Source of the DNA: Betaproteobacteria bacterium
GTDB taxonomy: Bacteria; Pseudomonadota; Gammaproteobacteria; Burkholderiales; Rhodocyclaceae
DNA: 64,000 nucleotides
Reading direction: 5' to 3'
Assembly: GCA_020621405.1 (NCBI GenBank)
Contig: JAHRYN010000002.1
Span: 609,676 to 673,675, forward strand
Shown here: positions 18,691 through 28,194 of the stretch, in pieces
How the letters are laid out: each line of letters opens with the position of its first letter
Numbering within the stretch: position 1 is the first letter of the stretch
Notes under the pieces: generated by a model
Told to the model about the DNA's origin: nothing
Database searches by the model: none
Seen by the model: only the letters and a program-made list of their open reading frames with translations
Made by a program: the position numbers and the translations under genes

Positions 18691-19608
18691 CTAGAACCGT
18701 CTCTCCTGCAGCGCTTGCGCCAGCTGGAGTCGCGGCGTCCAGTCCATGACGCGTTCGAGCGCGGAATTATTGCACGACCAGTCCGGATGCCGAAGCTCGC
18801 GCAGCTTGACCGGTGTCAGCATCGGCGCACCTCCGAACAGGCGGCTCAATGCCAGATTGATGTGGGCAACGGCCGTCAGCAGGCCCGGCGGAATCACGAC
18901 CCGGCGTACCGGCCCGCGCCTGGCCTGCTCCGCAGCAGCCCCGATCGCCAGCCAGTCGTATCCGCCCGGCCGGCCGTCATGCAATTCGAACACACCGGAC
19001 AGCGGCTCGGACGCCGCCAGCCAGCAGGTCACCGCGGCGGCAAGATCGTCGACATGGATGAAGCTGACCCGGCCCGACGCACTGCCGGGGATGAACAGCC
19101 AGCCGCGCAGCAGCCATTCGAACAGCGGACGCAGTTCGCGGTCGCCCGGCCCATAGACCGCGGTCGGGCGGAACACGGTCAGCGCCATGTCACCGGCGGC
19201 TTCGGCCACGACGCGCTCAGCCTCGCGCTTGGAAGCCGCATACCAGGACAGTTCGGGATGCCGCGCCGCCAGCGACGAAATCAGCAGAAAACGGCCGCAC
19301 TGCCCGCCAGCGCGGGCGGCTTCGACCAGACGCCGGCTGCCATCGACATTGGTGCGGACGAAGGACTCGGCGCTGGCACCGCGTACCGCCCCGGCACAGT
19401 GGACGACAGCATCGGCGCCCGCCACCAGGGCAGCAAGCGCTGCATCGTCCTCAAGCGAACCGGGTATCCACTCGACGCCGTCAACCGGTTCGCGCGGACG
19501 CCGGCTGAGCGCACGCACACGGTAGCCTTGACCAAGCAGATGACGGAGGAAGACACCACCGATGAAGCCGGTGGCACCGGTCAGCGCGATCGTCCTCACC
19601 GGACGCAC
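18691..19608 (-). CDS. cerR: NAD(P)-dependent epimerase/dehydratase family reductase, CerR-like
   Basis: Extended SDR of 305 residues with GATGFIGG at 11-18 and the catalytic YAASK (Tyr123, Lys127). In the Caulobacter ceramide pathway the SDR CerR reduces the keto group of the (acylated) long-chain base. Position between acyl-ACP synthetase and ACP/spt supports the same role here. Substrate order is inferred, not visible. The start is a GTG at 19608 (another GTG at 19599), 13 bases after the upstream stop. Confidence 0.82.
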   Translation of the reverse strand: MRPVRTIALTGATGFIGGVFLRHLLGQGYRVRALSRRPREPVDGVEWIPGSLEDDAALAALVAGADAVVHCAGAVRGASAESFVRTNVDGSRRLVEAARAGGQCGRFLLISSLAARHPELSWYAASKREAERVVAEAAGDMALTVFRPTAVYGPGDRELRPLFEWLLRGWLFIPGSASGRVSFIHVDDLAAAVTCWLAASEPLSGVFELHDGRPGGYDWLAIGAAAEQARRGPVRRVVIPPGLLTAVAHINLALSRLFGGAPMLTPVKLRELRHPDWSCNNSALERVMDWTPRLQLAQALQERRF

Positions 19609-19621
19609 GACGGCATGAGAT

Positions 19622-21367
19622 CTAGCGGGCCGCGGCGGCCAGTTTCATCGTATCGCCGGCAGCCTGCCACTTCAGGAAGCGCTGACAGGCCTCGGCGCGC
19701 GAGCGCTTGCCGGACGACGTGCGCGGCAACGAATGCAGCGGCACCAGCTGCACCCAGCAGCGGACGCCGACATCGCTGAAGATCAGCTTGGCCAGACGAT
19801 CGGTCAGGCTTTCGCGCTGTTCCGGATCGGTCAGCCTGCACTCGACCTGCACCACCACCTGCGGATCGGGATCGCCAGGCACCAGGAAGGCGATCGCGTC
19901 GCCGGTGCGGACTTCCGGCTGGCGCTCGGCCAGATGTTCGAGATCCTCGGGCCAGATGTTGCGGCCGTGCACGATGATCAGGTCCTTGCGCCGTCCGGTG
20001 ATGAACAGTTCGCCATTGCGCAGGTAGCCCAGATCGCCGGTATCGAGCCAGCCATTCTTGTCGAGCACTTCGCCGGTCGTGACCGGATCACCGAAATAGC
20101 CGGACATCACGCTCGGCCCGCGCACCTTGACGCGGCCGATCTCGCCTTCCGGCAGCTTCCGGTCATCATCGTCAAGAATGACGAGTTCATGCCCAGGCAG
20201 CACGTGACCACAGTTGACGAAGGTGCTCGCAGCCTCGTAGCTGTCACTGCACGGGACCGCGCGCCCGTGGCGCTCGAGTTCGAGGCGGTCGACCCGATCG
20301 ATCTGCACGCCCGAACCCTGACGCGGAAAGCTGACCGCCAGTGCGGCTTCCGCCAGCCCGTAGGACGGCAGGAAGGCACGCCGGTCGAAACCGGCCGGTG
20401 CCATCAGGTCAGCGAACTGCTGCAGGATGCCCGGACGAACCGGCTCTGCGCCGACACCGGCAACGCGCCAGCAGGACAGGTCGAGCGACTCGACGTCATC
20501 GGAGCGCGCACGGCGCGCGCTCAGGTCATAGCCGAACGGCGGTGCGAACGAGATGGTGCCGCGGTTCTCGCTGATCAGGCGCAGCCATTGCCGCGGTCGC
20601 ATCGCGAAATCGTGGGTTCCCAGGTAGTCCACCGACAGCTGCGACACCATGGGGCCGAGCACGAAACCGACAAGCCCCATGTCATGGTAGTAGGGCAGCC
20701 AGGAGACCGCGCGATCGCCGGGCCGGACCGCCAGTCCGGCCGGTCCGACAATGCCTTGCAGATTGGCCATGGCAGCCCGCTGGGTCACCATCACGCCACG
20801 CGGGAAACGGGTGCTGCCCGAGGTGTATTGCAGGTAAGCGAGTTCGTCCGGCTTCGACGGCTCGAGCACGACATCGGCTGCGGGACGCGCACGCAGTTCG
20901 TCGCACGAACCGAGGAAGGTGATCGGCAGCCCGCTCGCCGCGTCGGCAGCCAGCGGCAGCATCTCGGCCGGCGCCACGACGACGGCCGCACCACAGCTTT
21001 CAAGCAGTCCGCGCAGACGGGTGACGTAGATGTCGCGATTGCCGAGACCGGCCGGAACCGGCAGCGGAACCGGCACGAAACCGGCGTACTGGCAGCCATA
21101 GAAAATTTCCATGAATGCCGGCGAGGTGTTGGCGATCACCGCAACGCGGTCGCCACGCTTCAGGCCGAGCCCGTGCAGGCGCTTTGCCATCGCCAATGCC
21201 TGCAGCCGCAGTTCGGCGTACGGCACCGCCGCCGTCAGGCGATAGCGGCCGTCATAGAAATTGACGCCCGTCTGGCCCAGGGCTGCGTAATCGAGTGACT
21301 CGCTCAGGGTCGAAAAATCGGCCAGCCGCTGGGGCAGAGACTGGTTCGGGCTGGGCGTAACGATCAT
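19622..21367 (-). CDS. AMP-dependent acyl-ACP synthetase / fatty-acyl-AMP ligase
   Basis: A 581-residue ANL-family enzyme activating fatty acids as acyl adenylates and loading them on ACP. It shows the P-loop YTSGSTRFPRGVM, SYGLAEAALAVSF, the hinge region WLDTGDLGY and DLIIVHGRN, and a C-terminal KRSRAE; overall it is FAAL-like rather than a CoA ligase. The start MIVTPSPNQ is at 21367; the frame continues upstream without homology. It is the first gene of the cerR-acp-spt operon and probably supplies acyl-ACP to Spt. A TATAAC element lies about 10 bp upstream of AGAG, but no good -35 was found. Confidence 0.9.
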   Translation of the reverse strand: MIVTPSPNQSLPQRLADFSTLSESLDYAALGQTGVNFYDGRYRLTAAVPYAELRLQALAMAKRLHGLGLKRGDRVAVIANTSPAFMEIFYGCQYAGFVPVPLPVPAGLGNRDIYVTRLRGLLESCGAAVVVAPAEMLPLAADAASGLPITFLGSCDELRARPAADVVLEPSKPDELAYLQYTSGSTRFPRGVMVTQRAAMANLQGIVGPAGLAVRPGDRAVSWLPYYHDMGLVGFVLGPMVSQLSVDYLGTHDFAMRPRQWLRLISENRGTISFAPPFGYDLSARRARSDDVESLDLSCWRVAGVGAEPVRPGILQQFADLMAPAGFDRRAFLPSYGLAEAALAVSFPRQGSGVQIDRVDRLELERHGRAVPCSDSYEAASTFVNCGHVLPGHELVILDDDDRKLPEGEIGRVKVRGPSVMSGYFGDPVTTGEVLDKNGWLDTGDLGYLRNGELFITGRRKDLIIVHGRNIWPEDLEHLAERQPEVRTGDAIAFLVPGDPDPQVVVQVECRLTDPEQRESLTDRLAKLIFSDVGVRCWVQLVPLHSLPRTSSGKRSRAEACQRFLKWQAAGDTMKLAAAAR

Positions 21368-21458
21368 GTAGCACTCTGTAGTTATAAACGATTCAATTCC
21401 AAGCGTCCCGCGCGGGCATGACATCATTGTCGCATTGACGCACTTGCGACCGCTCGCA

Positions 21459-21890
21459 TCAAGTAGGCCAAGATCGTATCAGTTCATCACGTAACAAAAT
21501 GTTAACAGATTCGCCGGTGTCGTTGGCCTGATCAAGGCAGGGCGGGCCGGGCCACCCCGGATCGACGAATTCGCGGCCGGCAAAGGTACGCGCCGAACCG
21601 TAGCGCGGAATCACGTGGAAGTGAACGTCCGGGTCGACCATCATCAGCATCAGGTAATTGATCTTGTCATGATCGAACACCTGCTTCAGCACCCGTTCCA
21701 CGTCGGTGGTGACCACCTTGAGTTCGGCGAAGGCCGCCGCGCTGAGCATCGGCCAGGCGGTCACCGCCTCCTTCGCGATCAGCACCAGCGAGCCGAGCGT
21801 GACCTGCTTGGGACGGAGCAGCACGGACCAGCTGGTGTAGTCACGGACGACGCTTCCAGGCGCGCCGAACTTGCGCATGGTGGCCGACAA
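21459..21890 (-). CDS. HIT-family protein
   Basis: About 143 residues. The HIT motif appears as VHFHVIPRY: two histidines of the triad with Ile in the third position, as in several bacterial HIT proteins. Such proteins are nucleotide hydrolases or transferases. Start choice: a TTG at 21890 has GGAGG at a good distance; an ATG at 21878 and a GTG at 21914 are alternatives. It precedes the ceramide operon on the same strand by about 90 bp, but a role there is only suggested by position. Confidence 0.85.
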   Translation of the reverse strand: MSATMRKFGAPGSVVRDYTSWSVLLRPKQVTLGSLVLIAKEAVTAWPMLSAAAFAELKVVTTDVERVLKQVFDHDKINYLMLMMVDPDVHFHVIPRYGSARTFAGREFVDPGWPGPPCLDQANDTGESVNILLRDELIRSWPT

Positions 21891-22200
21891 CGCATCCTCC
21901 GGAACAGCCTGCACTGACGAATCTTTCTAAACACTTTGCAAGACATTGATCATACAGCAATATTTGAGTTTTCCACAGAGGGATTGGTCGAAACGGGCAT
22001 GACTGCCCGGGGAAACACCGCGACGGAACGCGGCAACGGCGCCGCACATTGCAGGGTGCAGGCCTGCGGTCGTTTCGGTGAAACGGCGGCAATCCGCCGG
22101 TATCCGTCGCCGGCCGGGCTTCGGAGGAGCCGACATCCGGTAACATGAGCGCTCCAAAAACAGTGCCGTCCCGCGGAAGTCCGAACGACCGCGAACAACC

Positions 22201-23364
22201 GTGCCGCCCGTGAATCCGCCACTTTCCGGCCCGCAGGGGCCCCTCGTCGTCAGACCGCTGCGCAACCGCGCCGACCTCGAAACATTCATACGCCTGCCTG
22301 GACGGCTGCACCGCGGCGATCCGCAGTGGATAGAACCGCTGCATCTGGAGCGCCGAATGCATCTTTCGAACAAGAATCCGGCGTTCGAACATGTGACCTG
22401 GCAGGGCTGGCTGGCGTGGTCCGGTACCGAACCGGTCGGCCGCATCAGCGCGCAGATCGACACCCTGCACCGCGAACGGCATGGCGCCGACACCGGGCAT
22501 TTCGGCATGCTGGACGCGGTGGATGACCCCGCCGTGTTCGCCGCGCTGATGTCTGCGGCGGAGGAGTGGCTGCAGCAGCGCGGCACGCACCGCATCACCG
22601 GGCCATTCAGCCTGACCATCAACGAGGAAAGCGGCCTGCTGGTGGACGGCTTCGACACGCCGCCCATGATGATGATGGGACACGTCGCCCCATACTACGG
22701 CCCCCGGCTGGAGGCGCTCGGCTACCGCGGCGCCAAGGATCTGCTGGCCTACTGGATGCGGCCGCCCGACATCAGCTACACGCCTGCCATGCAGCGGATG
22801 ATGGACCGCATGCGCGACCGGATACGGATACGGCAGCTTGACCAGAGCCGATTCGATGTCGAGCTGATGACGCTGCGCGACATCTTCAACGACGCGTGGG
22901 CGGAGAACTGGGGCTTCATTCCTTTCACCGAAGCGGAATTCCGCGAGCTCGGCAGCAATCTGAAGCTGCTGGTGCCGCCGGACATGATCATGATCGCCGA
23001 GGTCGACGGCGAACCGGCCGGTTTCATCGTCGGCATGCCCAATCTGAACGAGGCGGTCGCGCCGCTGCACGGCCGCCTGCTGCCTTTCGGCTGGCTGCGC
23101 CTGCTGTGGCGGCTCAAGGTGCGTCCGCCGCGCAGCGCCCGGGTACCGCTGATGGGCGTACGCCGGGGCAAGCATTTCAGCCGGCTGGGCACCGTCCTGG
23201 CGCTGCTGCTGACCGAGGCGATGAAGTTCGCGCTGCTCAGGAACAATATGGAATCGCTGGAGATGTCCTGGATACTCGAGGACAACTCGGGCATGCGCAA
23301 CATCCTCGAGCACATCAGCGCCAAGCCTTACAAACGCTATCGGGTCTATGAAAAACATGTCTGA
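22201..23364 (+). CDS. bcerS: GNAT-like bacterial ceramide synthase candidate
   Basis: A 387-residue cytoplasmic protein with a divided GNAT-like fold. Visible features are VVRPLRNRADLETFIRLP near the start, a central PPMMMMGHVAPYYGPRLEALG and a C-terminal NNMESLEMSWILEDN segment followed by YKRYRVYEK, the pattern of the long acyltransferase-like proteins identified as bCerS in Caulobacter. The role would be N-acylation of the sphingoid base. It starts with GTG (22201, or 22210) and is divergent from the HIT gene. The 286 bp between them hold no convincing promoter. It overlaps the next gene by 17 bp. Confidence 0.8.
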   Translation: MPPVNPPLSGPQGPLVVRPLRNRADLETFIRLPGRLHRGDPQWIEPLHLERRMHLSNKNPAFEHVTWQGWLAWSGTEPVGRISAQIDTLHRERHGADTGHFGMLDAVDDPAVFAALMSAAEEWLQQRGTHRITGPFSLTINEESGLLVDGFDTPPMMMMGHVAPYYGPRLEALGYRGAKDLLAYWMRPPDISYTPAMQRMMDRMRDRIRIRQLDQSRFDVELMTLRDIFNDAWAENWGFIPFTEAEFRELGSNLKLLVPPDMIMIAEVDGEPAGFIVGMPNLNEAVAPLHGRLLPFGWLRLLWRLKVRPPRSARVPLMGVRRGKHFSRLGTVLALLLTEAMKFALLRNNMESLEMSWILEDNSGMRNILEHISAKPYKRYRVYEKHV

Positions 23365-24175
23365 GCCGCTGCGCTGGGCCGCGGTGGTGCTGGCGGCAGA
23401 CCGTCGCGCCGGCGATGCGGTGGCCGCAGCCGCCGGCACGCCGTGCAAGGCGCTGGCGCCGGTCGGCGGCGTGCCGATGGTGAAACGCGTGCTGCAGGCA
23501 CTGGCTGACAGCGCCAGCGTCGACCGTATCACCCTGGTCGGCCCGCCGCGGGCATTGCTTCAGGGCGACCCCGACCTGAACGCCATGGTCAGCACCGGCG
23601 ACATCGGCTGGGTCGAGCCCGACAGCTCACCGAGCGCCAGCGCGCTGCGCGGCCTGAACGCTCAGGCGGCAGAACAGCCCGTGCTGCTGACCACGGCCGA
23701 TCACGCGCTGCTCAGCCCTGAGATCGTGGATCATTTCCTGCGCGAAGCCCGGGCCAGCGGCTGCGACTTCCTGGTCGGCATGGCCAGGCTGGAAACGGTG
23801 CAGGCCGGCTTTCCCGGCACGCGGCGCACGGCGACCCGCCTGCGCGGCGGCCCGTATTGCAGTTGCAATCTGTTTGCCTTCGCCACACCGGAAAGCCGCC
23901 GGTTGGCGCCGTTCTGGCGCCGCGTCGAGCAGCAGCGCAAGAAACCGTGGCGGGTGATCGCCGGCGCCTTCGGCTGGGTGGCCGTGCTGCGCTACCTGGC
24001 CGGTCGGCTGACGCTGGAGCAGGCGCTGGCGCGCCTGTCAGCGCGACTGGGCGTGCGCGTGGGTGCCGTGGTGCTGCCGTTTGCAGAAGCAGCGGTCGAT
24101 GTCGACACCCCGGCCGACCATGCACTGGTTGAAGCGGCGCTGGCCGCAAGGGCGGCCGCGTCGTGCCGGCCTTGA
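23348..24175 (+). CDS. MobA-like nucleotidyltransferase
   Basis: A 275-residue NTP-transferase-domain protein. The N-terminal LAADRRAGD and GTPCKALAPVGGVPM match the MobA/IspD-like nucleotide-binding loop, and TTADHALL contains the metal-binding aspartate. Members activate sugars, alcohols or cofactors with NTP; a head-group precursor is plausible here. It overlaps bcerS by 17 bp, so the two are translated together. It is convergent with the second nucleotidyltransferase, 14 bp apart. Confidence 0.85.
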   Translation: MKNMSEPLRWAAVVLAADRRAGDAVAAAAGTPCKALAPVGGVPMVKRVLQALADSASVDRITLVGPPRALLQGDPDLNAMVSTGDIGWVEPDSSPSASALRGLNAQAAEQPVLLTTADHALLSPEIVDHFLREARASGCDFLVGMARLETVQAGFPGTRRTATRLRGGPYCSCNLFAFATPESRRLAPFWRRVEQQRKKPWRVIAGAFGWVAVLRYLAGRLTLEQALARLSARLGVRVGAVVLPFAEAAVDVDTPADHALVEAALAARAAASCRP

Positions 24176-24189
24176 GGTCAACCCTGGGG

Positions 24190-24969
24190 TCAGCGCTGAA
24201 CCGCCCTGCTGTCCCATTCGCGCACCAGGACGCGCGCGACATCGAGGTCGGCCGGGAAGTCCAGCTCACCCCAGCCCAGGCCCTCGATCGACTGCACGAA
24301 CACCTGTCCGGTGCTGCCGGCGATTTCGTTGATCATGCTGAGGTACCAGCGCTTCAGCGCCTCCGGCGTGCGCATGGCCCGTTCCAGCGCGACGCGGAAC
24401 AGTTCGCCGCCTTCCGGGCGGAAGCACATCATGCCGATCGACTCGCCATCGACGCTGTCCAGCGGCAGCGTCTTGCCGACCTTGGTCAGCCGGTCACCCT
24501 CGACGCACACCTTCATGTCGTCGGCGTCGTAGAGGGCCTTGCAGTCGATGGCCAGCGTGATCGGCCGCGGTGGCGCCTCGAGCAGCCGCTGCAGCACCGG
24601 CAGGTCGAACAGCGTGTCACCGTTGAGAATGATGAAGGTGTCCACCATCGCCTGCCGCGCCATCCAGCAGCTGGCAAGGTTGTCCGCCACCTCGAAGAAG
24701 GGGTTGAACAGGGTGTGTATGGTGCCCGCACCGTAGCGGCGCTCCAGCACCTGCTCGACCTGGGCCGCGCCGTAACCGGTGACCACGGTGATGTGGTCGA
24801 TGCCGCCGGCCCGCAGGTTGTCGATCTGCCGCTCGAGGACCGTACGGCCATCGAGTTCGATCAGACATTTGGGACGATCGGCCGTAAAGGGCAGCAGGCG
24901 GCGCCCCTGGCCCGCACTCAGAATCAGCGCTCGCGTCGGCTGAAGATTCACGCTCGAAGAACTCAACAC
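24190..24969 (-). CDS. NTP transferase (phosphocholine/inositol-phosphate cytidylyltransferase-like)
   Basis: A 259-residue nucleotidyltransferase with the loop SAGQGRRLLPFTADRPKCL, ILNGDTLFD carrying the metal-binding aspartate, and a late FPADLDVAR motif. The closest general type is the LicC-like sugar-phosphate or polyol-phosphate cytidylyltransferase group. With the CDP-alcohol phosphotransferase at 28195 it could provide a CDP-activated head group; the alcohol is unknown. A GTG start at 24969 is well supported by TAGGAGAGG. Divergent from the LptF-type gene. Confidence 0.85.
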   Translation of the reverse strand: MLSSSSVNLQPTRALILSAGQGRRLLPFTADRPKCLIELDGRTVLERQIDNLRAGGIDHITVVTGYGAAQVEQVLERRYGAGTIHTLFNPFFEVADNLASCWMARQAMVDTFIILNGDTLFDLPVLQRLLEAPPRPITLAIDCKALYDADDMKVCVEGDRLTKVGKTLPLDSVDGESIGMMCFRPEGGELFRVALERAMRTPEALKRWYLSMINEIAGSTGQVFVQSIEGLGWGELDFPADLDVARVLVREWDSRAVQR

Positions 24970-25103
24970 ACCTCTCCTAATGGTTTACGCGGTACGGGTC
25001 ACATCCTGATGCAGTCGCAGACGTTGCCGTTCTGTGCGACTCGCGCCCGCCCGCGGCGGAGAAGTGTCGCACACATGACGCCACACACGGAGCGTGCCGT
25101 TTC

Positions 25104-26159
25104 GTGCATCTGATCGATCGCTACATCGTCAGGGAAGTGTGCCGGCCGCTGTTCGCGCTGCTGGGCGTACTGACCGTCATCTTCGCCAGCTATACCGCGG
25201 CCCGCTACCTGAACGAAGCGGCCAGCGGCGTCATCGGCCTCGGCACCGTGCTGAAGATCACCGGATACCGGGTGCTGATCGCGCTTGAGGTACTCGCTCC
25301 GGTCGGCCTCTACGTTTCGGTGGTGATAGGACTCGGGCGCATGCACCACGACCAGGAAATGGTGGTCATCGCGGCCGCGGGCATCAATCCGCTGCGCACC
25401 TACTACGCCGTCGGCCTGCTGGCGCTGCCGGTCGCGGTGGCGGTCGGACTGCTGTCGATGTACGGACGGCCCTGGGCCTACACCGAGTCCTACGCGCTGG
25501 AAGCGCAGAAGACGAACGATCTGGACCTGACCCGGCTGCAGGCCGAGCGCTTCAATACCAACGCCGACACCGGACGGATGATTCTGGCGAAGCGGGTCGA
25601 TGCCGCCGACGGCAAGCTGCGCGACGTGCTGATCTACAGCGACGGCAAGAAGCGCAATCACCTGATCCGCGCCCGCGAAGCCTGGCTGTCCGACCCCGAT
25701 CCGCTGCATCCGGTACTGCAGCTGCGCGACGGCATCAGCTATTCGCTGCACCAGAGCGGCACGCACGACCGAACGCTGCGCTTCCGCGAGCTGACGATAG
25801 AACTCAAGCCGGTGCAGTCCGCGGTCGAATACCGGCGCAAGGCGGCACCCACCACCGAGCTGGCCGTCTCGTCGGCGCTGCCGGACCGGGCGGAGCTGCA
25901 ATGGAGGCTGTCGCGCGGACCGACTGCGCTGCTGCTGGCCCTGCTCGCCGTACCGCTGGCCCATACACCGCCGCGACGCGGCCGCTTCGCCAGGCTGCTG
26001 CCGGTGACCGCGGTATTCGCGGTGATCTACTACGCAGGCGGCATGTTCAAGAACCTGATCGAGAAGGGCAACCTGCCGATGTGGCCCGGCCTGTGGCTGA
26101 TCCCGCTGGTGATGGCGGTGGCGCTTTTCATGCTGATGCGCCGGAGCGCGAAACCCTGA
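25104..26159 (+). CDS. LptF-type (YjgP/YjgQ) permease
   Basis: A 351-residue inner-membrane protein with the LptF/LptG layout: one cytoplasmic start MHLIDRYIVREV, three helices, a periplasmic beta-jellyroll (about 130-270), and three C-terminal helices. These permeases extract lipids from the inner membrane with the LptB2 ATPase and pass them to a periplasmic bridge. The partner overlaps by one base. No lptB, pepA or lptA gene is near, so this is a stand-alone pair inside a sphingolipid locus. It may still be the main LPS pair. GTG start. Confidence 0.85.
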   Translation: MHLIDRYIVREVCRPLFALLGVLTVIFASYTAARYLNEAASGVIGLGTVLKITGYRVLIALEVLAPVGLYVSVVIGLGRMHHDQEMVVIAAAGINPLRTYYAVGLLALPVAVAVGLLSMYGRPWAYTESYALEAQKTNDLDLTRLQAERFNTNADTGRMILAKRVDAADGKLRDVLIYSDGKKRNHLIRAREAWLSDPDPLHPVLQLRDGISYSLHQSGTHDRTLRFRELTIELKPVQSAVEYRRKAAPTTELAVSSALPDRAELQWRLSRGPTALLLALLAVPLAHTPPRRGRFARLLPVTAVFAVIYYAGGMFKNLIEKGNLPMWPGLWLIPLVMAVALFMLMRRSAKP

Positions 26160-27238
26160 TGCGCACGATAGACCGCTACATCGCCGCCACCGTCGGCATC
26201 GGTTTCCTCGCTGCGGCAGCGATGCTGCTGCCGCTGTTCGGCTTCCTCGACCTGATCGCCGAACTCGACGACGTCGGCGAGGGCAGCTACAAGCTGTCGC
26301 AGGCACTGCTGGTGACCATGATGCTGCTGCCGCGGCGGGCAGTGGAGCTGGGCCCCTTCATCGCACTGCTCGGCGGCATCGTCGGGATGGGCCAGCTGTC
26401 GGTAAACAGCGAACTGACCGCGATGCGGGCGGCCGGACTGACCGTCACCCGCATCGCCATGCCGGCGCTGGGTGCCGGACTGGCCCTGGCACTGGGGCTC
26501 GCGGCGGCCGACCAGTACGTCGTGTCCCCGATGCAGCAGAAGGCGCTGCAGCAGCGCAAGCAGGCCGTTTCGGGCATGCAGGACCAGCTGAGCGGAAACG
26601 TGCTGTGGGTGCGCACCGACCGGCAGATCCTGCGCGTCGGCGAACTGCGGGCGGGGCGGGTGCCGGTCGACGTCGAGGTATTCACCTTCGCCGAGGACGA
26701 CAGCCTGCAGGAATACATCCACGCCGCCCGGGCCGACGTCAGCAAGAGCGGCGGCTGGCTGCTGTACGACGTGCAGATCAAGCACTGGACCGACAAGACG
26801 ACGATCGCCGAGCACATGGACCAGATGAACTGGCAGTCCATCATCTCGGCCAAGCGCCTGGACGAACTGGTACTGCCGACGACCAGCCTGTCGCCGCGTC
26901 AGCTCTACCGCTACGTCAATGACCTGCACCGCATGGGTCAGCCGGCGGCGGCCTACGAGGTCGCGCTGTGGCAGAAGATCGGCGCCCCCATCCTGACCGC
27001 CGCGATGATCCTGCTGGCGGTGCCGTTCACGCTGAGCAGCGGACGCGACCTCGCGCTCGGCGGCCGGCTCATCCTCGGCGCGGCATCCGGCCTGGCGGTG
27101 TATCTGGCCAATCAGGTCGCTGGCGCCACGGCGGTGCTGTTCGAACTGAGCCCGCCGCTGGCCGGCGTGCTGCCGGCGACGGTCATGCTCGTGCTCACCC
27201 TGCTACTGCTGCGCCGCCCCGACCTCAGGCCCGGTTAG
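26159..27238 (+). CDS. LptG-type (YjgP/YjgQ) permease
   Basis: The second permease, 359 residues, with the start MRTIDRYIAATVGIGFL, three N-terminal helices, a periplasmic jellyroll (about 130-265) and three C-terminal helices. MELGPFIALLGGIVG-type and NSELTAMRAAG motifs are those of LptF/LptG near the LptB coupling helix. The ATG overlaps the stop of the first permease (TGATG), so stoichiometric expression is likely. Its 3' end overlaps tail to tail by 36 bp with the metallophosphoesterase gene. Confidence 0.86.
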   Translation: MRTIDRYIAATVGIGFLAAAAMLLPLFGFLDLIAELDDVGEGSYKLSQALLVTMMLLPRRAVELGPFIALLGGIVGMGQLSVNSELTAMRAAGLTVTRIAMPALGAGLALALGLAAADQYVVSPMQQKALQQRKQAVSGMQDQLSGNVLWVRTDRQILRVGELRAGRVPVDVEVFTFAEDDSLQEYIHAARADVSKSGGWLLYDVQIKHWTDKTTIAEHMDQMNWQSIISAKRLDELVLPTTSLSPRQLYRYVNDLHRMGQPAAAYEVALWQKIGAPILTAAMILLAVPFTLSSGRDLALGGRLILGAASGLAVYLANQVAGATAVLFELSPPLAGVLPATVMLVLTLLLLRRPDLRPG

Positions 27239-28135
27239 CACGACCGGCGCGTCGGCGGTCACCGATCCATCGGACCGGATCAGGCGCCGGTGCAGCGTGA
27301 TTGACCAGCCGGCCGCGAGCCGTTCGATGCGGTACAGGTTGTAGGCAGCCACCGTGGTTTCGTCGCCGCGGGCGACCGAGGCCGACGGCACACCGATTAC
27401 CGGCACGCGCCCGCCGGGTACCGGCAGCCAGTCCTCGCGCCGGCGGTGCACATGGCCATGCAGCACCAGCTCCACGCCCTGGCGCGCCAGCACCTGCCGC
27501 AGTTGCGGCGCGTCGGTCAGGCATTTGCGCCAGCTGGCGGCGCCCGGCTGCGGCGGATGGTGGATCAGCAGTACGCGGAAGGCGTCGCGGCTGGCGACCA
27601 GCAGCCGTTCCAGGCGGGTCTGCTGGGGCGCGCCCAGGCGGCCTGTGGCGAACGTAACGCCGGTCGGCACCGCCGTGCTGGTGCCGATCAGCGCCAGCGG
27701 ACCGCGCCGGCGCAGGTAGGGGAAGCCGCCCTCATCGTCCACGCCTTCCATGTACTCGCGCCACAGCCCTATCGTGCCGGACCAATGCTCGGGCCGATAC
27801 GTGTCGTGGTTGCCCGGCACCACGGACACCTGCTCCGGGCTGCCCAGTGCGCGCAGCCATGCCAGCGCCTGCCGGCATTCGTCGGAAGTGCCCAGCTGGG
27901 TGAGGTCGCCGGTGACGGCGATGTGGTCGGGTGCCTGGCTGTGAAGATCCTGCACCAGCAGCGCCAGCCGTTCGGGCAGATGCAGGTGGCGACGGCGCTT
28001 CTGCCAGGACAGGTATCCGGTCAGCCGCTTGTTCAGCAGCTGCTGCCAGCGGATGGTGTCCAGCCCGGTGAGATGGGGATCCGAGAGGTGCGCGAGGACA
28101 AAGGCAGACGGGGTGCGCTGTTCCGGTTGCTTCAT
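27203..28135 (-). CDS. Calcineurin-like metallophosphoesterase
   Basis: A 310-residue cytoplasmic phosphoesterase with the full metal-site set: LSDPHL, VTGDLTQ, VPGNHDTY and LHGHVHRR. The family includes LpxH, cAMP phosphodiesterases and lipid phosphatases. At 310 residues it is longer than LpxH. In this setting it may dephosphorylate a lipid head-group intermediate, but that is inference. The ATG at 28135 is close to the divergent CDP-alcohol phosphotransferase (59 bp between starts). Confidence 0.88.
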   Translation of the reverse strand: MKQPEQRTPSAFVLAHLSDPHLTGLDTIRWQQLLNKRLTGYLSWQKRRRHLHLPERLALLVQDLHSQAPDHIAVTGDLTQLGTSDECRQALAWLRALGSPEQVSVVPGNHDTYRPEHWSGTIGLWREYMEGVDDEGGFPYLRRRGPLALIGTSTAVPTGVTFATGRLGAPQQTRLERLLVASRDAFRVLLIHHPPQPGAASWRKCLTDAPQLRQVLARQGVELVLHGHVHRRREDWLPVPGGRVPVIGVPSASVARGDETTVAAYNLYRIERLAAGWSITLHRRLIRSDGSVTADAPVVLTGPEVGAAQQ

Positions 28136-28194
28136 GCGATGACTATACTACGCGGCCTTTCCGGCTGGCCCGATCACTTCGCAGGATCTTCAAC

